Positions 7,358-14,775 of a stretch of 15,511 bases of DNA are shown one piece after another. The notes below the pieces were generated by a model. That model was given only the letters and a program-made list of their open reading frames with translations. It made no database searches and was not told where the DNA came from. The stretch's first letter is position 1. Every line of letters starts with the position of its first letter. The stretch comes from CAYOVG01 sp964407285 (GTDB taxonomy: Bacteria > Desulfobacterota > Syntrophobacteria > Syntrophobacterales > Syntrophobacteraceae), in NCBI GenBank assembly GCA_964407285.1, contig CAYOVG010000156.1, positions 1 to 15,511 on the forward strand. Direction: 5' to 3'. The position numbers were made by a program, and so were the translations under genes.

Positions 7358-8611
7358 TTAAACCTTTTCGAGCAGCAGGCCGGATATCGTCAGTCCCGGT
7401 CCGAACGCCATGGCCAGCACCCGAGCGCCGGGAGGGATTTCGGCAGACCGGACGATCTCATGGAACATGGTGGGCAGGGTCGCCGACGAGATGTTGCCGT
7501 TCTCGTAGAGGATCTTCCTGGACAGGTCCATGTACCCATCGTCCAGGTTGAGCCGGTCGGCGATATGGTTGATGATCGCGGGTCCGCCCGGATGGATGGC
7601 GTAGACCAGGTTGCGCCTTTCGGCCTCGAAGTCCAGTCCGGCGTCTCTGAAGAGCGTCTCGACGAACGGGGCCACCGCATCCTTGATGTAGAGGGGCACC
7701 TTGATCGACAGGGTCATCTGGAAGCTCGACGCTCCGAGGTTCCAGGTCATGCCGTCCACGGAGTCGGGGATGATGTGTTCCCTCATGCCCAGGATCTTGA
7801 GTCCGCGCCTGCGCTGCCCGGCGAACACGCTCTCGGGATATGCCGAGTAGCGCACGAAGCCGTCTCCGAACAGCGTCATGGTCAGGATATTGCCGGCGCT
7901 TTCCTTGGTGAGATCCATGTGGGCGGAGAAGAGTTCCGTATGCACCAGATCGACCCTCGACTTCAGGGACGTGGCGCCGAGCATCGAGGATGCGAGGAAG
8001 CCGTGCGCCATGCGTATGGCGGGCAACGATCCGTAGCATCCCATGTGATAGCTGTGGGTCACCGTGGTGTTCCACCAGCGCTTCTCGGAAACCAGTTTCT
8101 CCACGGGACTTGGCGAGATGTACCCCGAACAGGTGACGTGGATCATGTGGTCCGGCCCCTCCTCGTCTTTGCGGTACATACCGGCCAGGCACCCGTCCAC
8201 CACCTCCTCGTAGAGGGCCATGCGCCGGTCTAAAGGAGGGGTCAGTTGGTTGAGGTCGTTCGGTTGAGTGTGGTTGAGCAACCGGGAGGTACCGGCCAGA
8301 CTCGTGATTGTTTCCAGTGAAAACGGCGCGCGAAGCGACGCGGGGGAGTAGTTCGACGGTGCGAGAGTCATCCGGCGCTGTTTGATGTATGAGGGCGAGA
8401 CGCTGTATCGCAGGACCCTTGCCTTGACTTCCTCGAACACGGCCCTTGCCTCTGTGTCGGAGTAGGCGCCCTGTTCGATGCATTTTGCAGCCGCTATACC
8501 CCAGGCCAGCATAAGCGCGGAATCTTCCTGGGGCGTGGGGGGGGAAGCGTGAAACGGCGCGAAGTCTGCTAATACAATCGATTCGGTCGAGTAACGGGAT
8601 CTCATGTACAT
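7358..8611 (-). CDS. Type III polyketide synthase, copy 2
   Basis: Second copy of the 417-aa chalcone/stilbene-synthase-like enzyme, with the same C192, H340 and N373 triad and LFGDG motif. It differs from copy 1 by A396 (for T), I409 (for V), four synonymous changes and a TAA stop. The ribosome binding site AAGGAG before ATG 8611 lies within the duplicated block, but everything further upstream differs from copy 1. The two genes therefore have separate promoters and may respond to different signals. In the minus-strand upstream region a TTGACA with a weak TACCTT 17 bp later can be seen near 8920-8950, far from the start. The gene runs convergently with the hybrid kinase. Both copies look intact, with no frameshift or missing catalytic residue. 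Confidence 0.93.
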   Translation of the reverse strand: MYMRSRYSTESIVLADFAPFHASPPTPQEDSALMLAWGIAAAKCIEQGAYSDTEARAVFEEVKARVLRYSVSPSYIKQRRMTLAPSNYSPASLRAPFSLETITSLAGTSRLLNHTQPNDLNQLTPPLDRRMALYEEVVDGCLAGMYRKDEEGPDHMIHVTCSGYISPSPVEKLVSEKRWWNTTVTHSYHMGCYGSLPAIRMAHGFLASSMLGATSLKSRVDLVHTELFSAHMDLTKESAGNILTMTLFGDGFVRYSAYPESVFAGQRRRGLKILGMREHIIPDSVDGMTWNLGASSFQMTLSIKVPLYIKDAVAPFVETLFRDAGLDFEAERRNLVYAIHPGGPAIINHIADRLNLDDGYMDLSRKILYENGNISSATLPTMFHEIVRSAEIPPGARVLAMAFGPGLTISGLLLEKV

Positions 8612-8622
8612 GGAATCTCCTT
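7359..8622. repeat. 1,264-bp direct repeat, copy B
   Basis: Same-orientation copy of 1412-2675, about 99.5% identical. Differences lie at 7387, 7423, 7426, 7436, 7490 and 7502, plus 7358 just outside. Different flanks on both sides and the clustered differences argue for a real duplication and against an assembly artefact. Recombination between the copies would remove or amplify a 5,947-bp unit containing the hybrid kinase. Confidence 0.95.
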
Positions 8623-9141
8623 ATGTAGAGCCGATATTCCGAGTTCGTTTTCCTCCGGCCCGTTCCCGCACTGAGATGGCGTTGCCGTCGCCTGTCAGGC
8701 AAAGTTCGACCATGCGTCGCAAAAACATGGGACTTTTATCAGTACCCCTAGAACGGCATAGCACTATCACAAGGGCTGCTTACAACTCAGTAGCGTTCTC
8801 GTTTTGGAGGTCATCTACAATTCCCTGGAAAGCCATTTGTTTGTAGTAATGTAGATTGAGTTACAATCTTCCAAGAGCGCCTGTTTTCGTGCTCAGCCCA
8901 TGTATGGGCTTCAAGGTAGGAGCATGCTGCTGATTTGTCAATAAAAAAGCTACTTTTTCTTGATAAATCAAATACAAAGCCGTTTTACCGCCATCTTGAA
9001 TAAATAAGTATTGCGAGATGCAATAGCAAATCGACTGATATGTAGACAAATTGATGTAATGCTGTATAGCTATAGTATATTGCAATGTGCGATGTTGAGC
9101 TTTAATTTGTAATAAATATATATTACAATGTAGATAAAGCA
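8623..9141. other. Intergenic region with a strongly AT-rich island
   Basis: No gene is recognised. By hand count 8941-9140 is about 29% G+C (58 of 200), far below the coding DNA on either side. It contains the palindrome TATAGCTATA (9065-9074) at the centre of an imperfect 30-bp dyad (9055-9084), and GATTG/CAATC arms at 8854-8868. On the minus strand 8780-8836 is an 18-codon open stretch without a ribosome binding site, not called as a gene. The right part of this region should include the promoter of synthase copy 2. The composition suggests foreign or non-coding origin. Confidence 0.6.
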
Positions 9142-9498
9142 TTGAAATACAAGAAATTAGACGTTCCCTCCGATCACAGTGCTGTTGAATTACCGTCACT
9201 CCCCCACGCACGGTTCCAGGGGCCCTTGGAAAACCAGGATTCCCATCCGCGCGCATTCACGTTGACCAGCGTTCTTGCCAGGGTGAAAGCGCCCACTCTC
9301 TTTATCGTCGGTGGAAACGACCATCCCGTGCTCGATGTGAATCGAGGGGCGATGGAGAAAATGGGCGCGGAGACAAAAATGGAGATCGTTCCGCATGCGG
9401 GGCATCTGTTTGAGGAGGCCGGCGCTCTGGAACAGGTTGTGAGACTCGCCTGCGAGTGGTTCGGGCGCCATCTCGCATCCGGGAGTGAAAGCCATTAA
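9142..9498 (+). pseudogene. Truncated alpha/beta hydrolase (C-terminal fragment)
   Basis: From 9268 to the stop, the 118-codon frame matches the C-terminal third of the intact hydrolase at 11070-11759. SVLARVKAPTLFIVGGNDHP, AMEKM, EIVPHAGHLFEEAGALE and ACEWFGRHLASGSES all have close counterparts, with one codon fewer in total. The catalytic-type Asp (in VGGNDHP) and His (in AGHLFEE) are retained. The N-terminal part, including the nucleophile elbow, is absent, and codons before 9268 are unrelated. There is no ribosome binding site before the first ATG, which lies in the AT-rich island. It is a relic of a duplication or insertion event and is unlikely to make a working enzyme. Confidence 0.85.
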
Positions 9499-9694
9499 TG
9501 TATTTAGTGTTTGTTTGATGATCTTTGTGCCGACAGCCGGCCTGTTTCCGCCGTGCGCTCAGGCAAGTGGTCCATCGCCGGCCGGATTGAGACCCGGTGG
9601 TCACCGGGGCCATACCCCTTGATTACGCCGTTGCCGAGCATCCGGCGCACGTGCCGGCTCCATGGCGGCACAGGGCGGCAATGGGCCGGTCCAT

Positions 9695-9850
9695 CTATTC
9701 GGTCATTACGGGTTTCTCGCTCTCTTCTTCCTTCAAGTCCCGCCATTCCCCATCCCTGCACACCATGCAATCCCCTTCGCAACAGAACATCGAACCGGGA
9801 GGGTATGACCAGTCTTCAAAATTACAGCTACCTTCGTCATAAAATTCCAT
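9695..9850 (-). CDS. Small cysteine-rich acidic protein, 51 aa
   Basis: Too short for common ORF cut-offs, but well supported. ATG 9850 is preceded by AAGGAG with 7-nt spacing (AAGGAGCGAATC before ATG), the best ribosome binding site in this part of the window. The protein begins MEFYDEGSCNFEDW and contains FCCEGDCMVCRDGEW, giving Cys at 9, 23, 24, 28 and 31. The CCx3Cx2C cluster could bind a metal or form disulphides. The C-terminus is very acidic (KEEESEK). There is no signal peptide or membrane segment. I do not recognise the family. It stands alone on the minus strand between the hydrolase fragment and the HhH gene. A hairpin at 9593-9608 (CCCGGTG/CACCGGG) lies downstream but lacks a T tract. 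Coding is likely; function is unknown. Confidence 0.68.
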   Translation of the reverse strand: MEFYDEGSCNFEDWSYPPGSMFCCEGDCMVCRDGEWRDLKEEESEKPVMTE

Positions 9851-10216
9851 GATTCGCTCCTTGTGCCGCGTGTTTGCCGGTTATAGCCGTGAGCCGTGAA
9901 AGTCGGCGATTTCCCGCGAACTCGATCACTGATGTCGGTTCCCCATCATTTTAACCCGGCAGCTTCTCTCTTGCAGCCCCCCGGGGACCTCTTCGGCTGA
10001 TGAATGTATGCAATATCGGTTCACTATTTGGGACGAATCAACCAGTATACAGTACCAGGGGACCTGAAATGCATGAAATTACCTATTTTTTCCATAGGGT
10101 TTTCCTCATATGATTAACTGTGTCATTGTCTCTCGGCAGGCGACACAGGCGTTATCGGAAAACCTGCATGCATACCGTAAATGGTAGTGCATGACCAAAA
10201 GAAAGAGCAGATAGAC
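9851..10216. other. Intergenic region, divergent promoters expected
   Basis: It separates the leftward 51-aa gene from the rightward HhH gene and so should hold both promoters, but I could not place a clear -35/-10 pair. A TATAAC occurs on the minus strand near 9890 without a good -35. The 7-bp arms CTGTGTC (10118-10124) and GACACAG (10142-10148) form an inverted repeat spaced 17 bp, about 70 bp before the HhH start. A 14-codon frame after AGGGG near 10069 is too short to call. Confidence 0.5.
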
Positions 10217-10432
10217 ATGAGTGATGTAATACATGACCCCGTGAATCTCAACACCGCGGATCTCGATGAATTGATGACCGTCTCCGGAGTTACAAGAGAG
10301 CGGGCGCTGACGATAATCGACCATCGCAATGCGAACGGTCCGTTCAAGAGTTGGGATGAAGTCCGGCATCTCCCCGGCTTCTCTTCCGATCTCGTTGACC
10401 TTATGCGGGAAAGCGTCGCATTCATCGGTTAG
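10217..10432 (+). CDS. Small helix-hairpin-helix (ComEA-like) protein
   Basis: A 71-aa protein almost entirely made of a helix-hairpin-helix DNA-binding domain of the ComEA/HHH_3 type. The signature is VNLNTADLDELMTVSGV, then RALTIIDHRNANGPFKSWDE and VRHLPGFSSDLVDLM. The NLNTA start, the GV(T)xxxA hairpin and the second hairpin around LPGF are all visible. The domain binds DNA backbone non-specifically. ComEA itself also has an N-terminal membrane anchor, which is missing here, so this is a cytoplasmic stand-alone domain and not a proven competence protein. I chose ATG 10217, which gives a compact domain; it has a weak AAAGAG upstream. An in-frame ATG at 10181 would add 12 residues. It appears monocistronic. 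Confidence 0.82.
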   Translation: MSDVIHDPVNLNTADLDELMTVSGVTRERALTIIDHRNANGPFKSWDEVRHLPGFSSDLVDLMRESVAFIG

Positions 10433-10685
10433 ACCGGCGCTGTTGTTCCAAATGGCTTCATAGAGAGAACCACCTGCCCGACTTGATCCGGGAGATCAGT
10501 CGGTCAGGCTATGTATTTTGACAATCCTGAATACGCACTCCGGTGACGCCTGGATTTTCGTAAGTCACACCTTCAATGGTATCCGTGTGTTCCGATCCTG
10601 ACAGGTCGTTTGAAAACCGCATTTTCGCCTTACCGTACTCGATCGAGCGCGCGCTTGAACGAAAACGTTATGGGGAGGTTGCGCC

Positions 10686-10838
10686 GTGGCAGGACTTATC
10701 GTTCTTTTTCGGTTCACAGAGCAAGGTGCAAGGAATATCGAAAAAGTAAACACCAGATTCTTGCCATGTGTTTCTCGCGAAGGTTGGCCCCAGCGCGGGA
10801 GGTCTTTCGAGGGGAGCAAATTTCCTCATATTCTTTGA
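10686..10838 (+). pseudogene. 5' stub of a GYD-domain protein gene
   Basis: GTG 10686 is preceded by GGGGAGG at 8-nt spacing and opens a 50-codon frame. Its first 20 or so residues, (M)AGLIVLFRFTEQGARNIEK, are the typical beginning of GYD-domain proteins (PF08734), which are usually about 95-105 aa. After NIEKVNT the sequence no longer resembles the family (PCVSREGWPQRGRSF) and stops at 10838. The later GYD signature (a GxYD segment) was not found in any frame downstream. I interpret it as a gene cut shortly after its start by deletion or rearrangement, with the start signals preserved. A short expressed peptide cannot be excluded. Confidence 0.6.
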
Positions 10839-10921
10839 TTAGGATCCGGGTTTCCCGGATAGAATTCTCTTGGGCTGTCGATCAGCAGATCACGATAGTT
10901 ATTCCGCAATCCGGAAGAACG

Positions 10922-10941
10922 TTATAATAGAGTAATTATAA
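10922..10941 (+). promoter_or_regulatory. AT-rich inverted repeat with a TATAAT box upstream of the hydrolase
   Basis: TTATAAT (10922-10928) and ATTATAA (10935-10941) are perfect 7-bp arms around AGAGTA. The left arm contains a perfect -10-like TATAAT at 10923-10928. No good -35 lies 16-18 bp upstream (TTATTC is the nearest). If used, transcription would begin about 135 bp before the hydrolase ATG. The overlap of box and dyad would suit a repressor site; this is inference. Confidence 0.35.
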
Positions 10942-11069
10942 ATCATTGAATATGATGAGGGCTTCTCTCAAACCCCGATGGAGAGATGCGAGCTTCTATG
11001 TCGGAATGGGTCGTCATACCATTATGTATGGAACATAACTAAATTAAAATAGTCTATAGGGAGAATATC

Positions 11070-11759
11070 ATGAGCCATATTGAAGCAATTCCTCGCATCA
11101 GGAAATATGCCATGGAAATAGGGACGGAGTCCGTAACGCTCAAAGGTGACCTGAATACCCCGGAGATGGCAAAGGGCATAGTGGTATTCGTCCACGGCAG
11201 TGGAAGCAGCCGATTGAGTCCTAGAAATCAGTTCATTGCGGGATCGCTCTGGAAGGAGGGATTTGCCACCCTACTGTTCGATTTACTCACCTCGGAGGAG
11301 AGGATCGATATACGGACAAATCAGCTTCACCTGGATATAAACCTGCTCACCGGGCGGGTCCTGGGGGCAATCCAATGGATAGCGGGCAATCCGTATACCA
11401 GGGACCTTCGGATTGGTGTCTTCGGGTCCGGGACCGGCGCCGCTGCCGCCCTCATTGCCGCGGTTAATGCGCCCGGCGCCATAGGCGCCGTCGTTTCGCG
11501 CGGCGGCAGGCCGGATTGTGCAATGAGCGTTCTCGCCAGGGTGAGAGTGCCCACCCTCTTTATTGTCGGTGGACATGATTATCCCGTGATCGATTTGAAC
11601 CGAAGGGCGATGGAGAAGATGATGAGCGCCGAGAACAAGGTGGAGATCGTTCCGAATGCGGGGCATCTCTTTGAGGAACCCGGCGCCATGGAACGGGTCG
11701 TGGGGCTCGCCTGCGAGTGGTTCGGGCGCTATCTCGCATCCGGGAGTGAAAGCCTCTGA
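11070..11759 (+). CDS. Dienelactone-hydrolase-like alpha/beta hydrolase lacking the nucleophile Ser
   Basis: The 229-aa protein has the alpha/beta-hydrolase fold of the DLH-like family often found beside or fused to phosphoribosyltransferases. It shows VVFVHGSGSS (oxyanion loop), VFGSGTGAAAALIAA (nucleophile elbow), AVVSRGGRPD, VPTLFIVGGHDYPV and PNAGHLFEEPG. D170 and H199 occupy the acid and base positions. Family members usually read FGASTGAAAA at the elbow. Here FGSGTGAAAA puts Gly121 where the nucleophile Ser is expected and moves a Ser to position 120. Hydrolysis by the usual mechanism is therefore doubtful. The start is clear: AGGGAGA lies 5 nt before ATG 11070. A T8-tailed hairpin follows. 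A truncated paralogue lies at 9142-9498. Confidence 0.88.
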   Translation: MSHIEAIPRIRKYAMEIGTESVTLKGDLNTPEMAKGIVVFVHGSGSSRLSPRNQFIAGSLWKEGFATLLFDLLTSEERIDIRTNQLHLDINLLTGRVLGAIQWIAGNPYTRDLRIGVFGSGTGAAAALIAAVNAPGAIGAVVSRGGRPDCAMSVLARVRVPTLFIVGGHDYPVIDLNRRAMEKMMSAENKVEIVPNAGHLFEEPGAMERVVGLACEWFGRYLASGSESL

Positions 11760-11851
11760 TTCTCTATCATCTGGAAAATCACCTGGTCTACGGCGAAGCC
11801 GTAATGTGCACGCCGGAGCCGAACTGTCCACATAAAGCCAAAGGCGGAAAG

Positions 11852-11895
11852 TCGGATCGTCTCTGCCGGGTGCTGATCCGGTTCCTCTTTTTTTT
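11852..11895 (+). terminator. Probable terminator after the hydrolase gene
   Basis: TCGGATC (11852-11858) pairs with GATCCGG (11875-11881), 7 bp with one wobble and a 16-nt loop. TTCCTC and a run of eight Ts (11888-11895) follow. It lies 93 bp after the hydrolase stop. A shorter perfect hairpin (TACGGC, GAA, GCCGTA) is at 11789-11803 without a T tract. Confidence 0.6.
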
Positions 11896-12134
11896 GCTTA
11901 GACTGGTAGAGAAATTAGCTGCTTGCCAAAACGTAGCGGGAATATAGCTTTATTTGAGTGATTGCGGTTACAGGAAAAACGGCGAGAGAATTTCCGTGCT
12001 GAACATCCACGGTCGAAGACGTCTTCACCAGGCGGCAAGCGGAAGCAACATCCGGACCGGAATCCGTTGAGCGCCACAGCGCTCGGAACCGTCGGGGAAT
12101 TCGGATAGCACCACCTTTGATGAGGATGGCGGAC
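11896..12134. promoter_or_regulatory. Upstream region of the REC-PAS-PAS-GAF kinase with two inverted repeats
   Basis: This 239-bp leader carries a perfect 12-bp palindrome GAAGACGTCTTC (12015-12026) and GAGCGC-CACA-GCGCTC (12069-12084), both shortly before the kinase start. No clear promoter boxes were found. Either dyad could be an operator or an mRNA hairpin. No small gene is seen. Confidence 0.35.
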
Positions 12135-14672
12135 ATGGAGCAGAAGTTTAGAGTGCTTCTCATAGAAGATGATGAAGACGATTACGTGCTGGTCAAGACG
12201 TTGCTCTCGGAAGTCCCGATGGAACGGTTTCAGGTGGATTGGGTGAGGACTTACGAGGAAGGGATCGAGTCCGTATGCCGTCGCGAACACGATGTCTACC
12301 TTGTCGACTATCGCCTTGGTGAGCAGGACGGGCTGGATTTGCTCAGGGAAGCGGTTGCAAAGGGCTGCGAGAACCCGGTTATCCTGCTGACGGGCCAGGG
12401 GGGCTACGAAGTGGATCTGGAGGCTATGAGAGCAGGGGCGGCGGACTACCTCATCAAGAGCCAGGTCACTTCGGAGCTTCTCGAACGGTCCATCAGATAC
12501 TCTATCGAGCGAAAGCACACGGAACTCGAACTCAGAAGATATAGGGACCGCCTCGAGGACCTGGTACGGGAGCGCACCGCTCAGTTGGATGAGAAGACCG
12601 AAGCTCTCGAGACTGCAAACGAGGAACTGCACCGGAAAGAACAGGAGTGCCGCGCGCTCGTTGAGAACTCCCCTGACGCCATTGTGCGGTTCGACAGGGA
12701 CCTTCGGCGTACCTACGTCAATTCGGCCATGGAGACTCTGACGGGTCTGCCGGTGTCGGCCTTTCTCGGCAAGACCATCGATGAGCCGAAACGGGAAGAC
12801 CGCCTGGAGTTTATGAGGCTCCTCGAGCGTGCGTGCAGGAAAGTTTTCGCCTCCGGCGAAGAGGAAAAGATCGAGTCTCCCTATCCGACACCTGCGGGAC
12901 TCAAGCACTTCCACGTACGCGTTGTTCCCGAATGCTCGAATGACGGCCGGGTAGGGACGGTTCTCACCATCTACCGGGATATCACCGAACTCAAGGTCGC
13001 CCAGGAGGAACTCATGAGGCGTGAGGAGCTTCTCCGGGCGGTCATCGAGAACATGCCGGTCGGGGTCTGGGTATCCGACGAGAAAGGAACCATCACGACA
13101 GCCAACTCCATGGGCGAGCAGATCTGGGGTGCAAGAAGATTTGTCCCTGTGGGAGAATTCGAGAAGTTCAAGGGGTGGCGGGTGGACTCCGGGAAACGAA
13201 TAGAGTCCCATGAATGGGCGCTCGCACGCGCCGTTCGGAGCGGAGAGACCACGATCGGCGAGGAGATACTCATCGAGACCTTCGGGGGTGAAAGGAAAAC
13301 CATCCTCAACTCCGCTGTGCCCGTCTTCAGCAAGGAGGGCAAACTGATCGCCGGGATCGCCATCAACCAGGACATCACCGGGCGGAAGCGAATGGAGCAG
13401 GAACTGCGCAGAGCCAAAGACGAACTGGAACTCCGGGTGAAAGAGCGCACGGCGGAACTGGAGAGAGCTGTTGAAGCGCTACGGTTGGACGAGGCGCGAA
13501 TGGAGGCTCTTCTGGAACTCAGCCATATGAGCGAAGTCTCCGTGGAGCAGATGGCGCACTATGTGATGGAGCAGCAGGTAAGGCTCACCCACAGCAGCAT
13601 CGGCTGGTTGGGCTTCACCAATGAGGATGAGTCGGTTTTGATGTTGCACACCCTTTCGCAATCCGTTCGGGAGCGGTGCGCCGTCTCGGAGGTGCCCATT
13701 CACTTCCTGGTTGAAGGTGCGGGGGTCTGGGCGGACGCCATTCGGGAACGAAGGGCGGTCATCATAAATGACTACTCCCGTCCTCACCCCCACAAGAGAG
13801 GCTATCCAGAGGGGCATGCGCCGCTCTCTCGCGTCATGATCATTCCCGTTTTCGACGGTAACCGCATTGCCGCCGTTGCTGCAGTGGGCAACAAAGAGCA
13901 GGAGTACAACGCCTCGGATGTGAGACAGTCAACCCTCCTCATGGATGGGCTGTGGAAGCTCGCTCAGCGTCGAAGGGCCGAGGAGGCCTTGAGGGAGTCG
14001 GAGAGGCTTTCGGCAATGGGGAGGGCGCTCTCGAGCCTGGCCCATGATATGAAGACTCCGCTAATTGCGATTGGAGGCTTCACACGCCTTGTGCAAAGGC
14101 GCCTGGAGGCGGACCGTCCGCTTTTCGATAAGCTCGAGATCGTGGTCAAAGAGACTCAACGGCTCGAGAAGATGGTCAAGGACATGCTCGACTTTTCACG
14201 GCCCATGAAGCTGGAGCGGAGTGCGGAGGATGTGGGGAGCCTCGTGGCGGAATGCCTGGCGGTGGCGAAACCCGTTGCTCAAGAGTGTCAGGTGTATATC
14301 GAAAACCTGACGCCCGCGGAAATTCTCCCTGTTCCGCTCGATGTGGTCAGGATCAAGCAGGCGATCATCAATCTCGTTGTAAATGCCGTCCAGGCATCCC
14401 CCAAGGGGGAAACCGTCGTGGTCACCGGCTATCGGAACCAAAGAAAGCTCTTTATCGATGTGATCGATCACGGCCCCGGCGTTCCCCCTGAGAAGAGGGG
14501 AGAGATCTTTGCCCCGTTCTTTACGACGAAAAAGGAGGGAACGGGCCTGGGTCTCAGCATCGTAAAGAAAATCGTGGAGGCCCACGGGGGGCATATTGCA
14601 GTGCTGAGCAATCCCGATGACAAGGGGGCAACTTTCAGAGTGGAGTTGCCCTGTGGAGAGGACAATGCGTGA
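12135..14672 (+). CDS. Cytoplasmic REC-PAS-PAS-GAF sensor histidine kinase
   Basis: The 845-aa soluble kinase has an N-terminal receiver. REC spans about 5-122 with E11/D12/D13, phospho-acceptor D58 in YLVDYRLG, Thr in LLTG and K108 in YLIKS. A charged coiled coil follows. PAS domains lie at about 172-290 and 296-415, then a second coiled coil and a GAF domain at about 456-600. The phosphorylated His is H637 in LAHDMKTPLIAIGGF. The ATPase has N750, D778 in DHGPG, the F box FAPFFTTK and GTGLGLS at 802-808. There is no TM segment, so it senses internal signals and probably takes phosphate from another kinase at D58. I chose ATG 12135, which has GAGG 9 nt upstream and starts right at the REC domain. 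In-frame ATGs at 12120 and 12126 and a TTG at 12117 also exist. No output regulator is adjacent. Confidence 0.95.
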   Translation: MEQKFRVLLIEDDEDDYVLVKTLLSEVPMERFQVDWVRTYEEGIESVCRREHDVYLVDYRLGEQDGLDLLREAVAKGCENPVILLTGQGGYEVDLEAMRAGAADYLIKSQVTSELLERSIRYSIERKHTELELRRYRDRLEDLVRERTAQLDEKTEALETANEELHRKEQECRALVENSPDAIVRFDRDLRRTYVNSAMETLTGLPVSAFLGKTIDEPKREDRLEFMRLLERACRKVFASGEEEKIESPYPTPAGLKHFHVRVVPECSNDGRVGTVLTIYRDITELKVAQEELMRREELLRAVIENMPVGVWVSDEKGTITTANSMGEQIWGARRFVPVGEFEKFKGWRVDSGKRIESHEWALARAVRSGETTIGEEILIETFGGERKTILNSAVPVFSKEGKLIAGIAINQDITGRKRMEQELRRAKDELELRVKERTAELERAVEALRLDEARMEALLELSHMSEVSVEQMAHYVMEQQVRLTHSSIGWLGFTNEDESVLMLHTLSQSVRERCAVSEVPIHFLVEGAGVWADAIRERRAVIINDYSRPHPHKRGYPEGHAPLSRVMIIPVFDGNRIAAVAAVGNKEQEYNASDVRQSTLLMDGLWKLAQRRRAEEALRESERLSAMGRALSSLAHDMKTPLIAIGGFTRLVQRRLEADRPLFDKLEIVVKETQRLEKMVKDMLDFSRPMKLERSAEDVGSLVAECLAVAKPVAQECQVYIENLTPAEILPVPLDVVRIKQAIINLVVNAVQASPKGETVVVTGYRNQRKLFIDVIDHGPGVPPEKRGEIFAPFFTTKKEGTGLGLSIVKKIVEAHGGHIAVLSNPDDKGATFRVELPCGEDNA

Positions 14673-14739
14673 TACTCGCCCTTCTTCCGCTAGGTTTTCA
14701 GAAGCTTCGTCGGCAATTGCCCTGTTTTCTTCGGAATGC

Positions 14740-14775
14740 AAAAGGCCGGATGGGGCCCGTCAGGTCCCGTCCGGC
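14740..14775 (-). terminator. Hairpin with T tract on the minus strand, downstream of the kinase
   Basis: GCCGGATGGGGCC (14745-14757) and GGTCCCGTCCGGC (14763-14775) form a 13-bp stem with two wobbles and a 5-nt loop. Read on the minus strand the stem is followed by CTTTTGC, as in an intrinsic terminator. On the + strand there is no T tract, though the hairpin lies only 73 bp after the kinase stop and may still mark its 3' end. A minus-strand terminator implies a leftward transcript from the right. Confidence 0.5.

Noticed and set aside
1412..8622. Composite transposon or IS explanation for the repeated block
   Set aside because: There is no transposase, terminal inverted repeat or target-site duplication at the ends, and the block is simply the synthase gene.
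8780..8836. 18-codon minus-strand stretch MAFQGIVDDLQNENATEL, which looks protein-like
   Set aside because: It is too short, lacks an RBS, and I could not tie it to a transposase or any other family.
8861..9256. 131-codon minus-strand frame across the AT-rich island
   Set aside because: It mixes two compositions, has no RBS or motif, and overlaps the hydrolase fragment.
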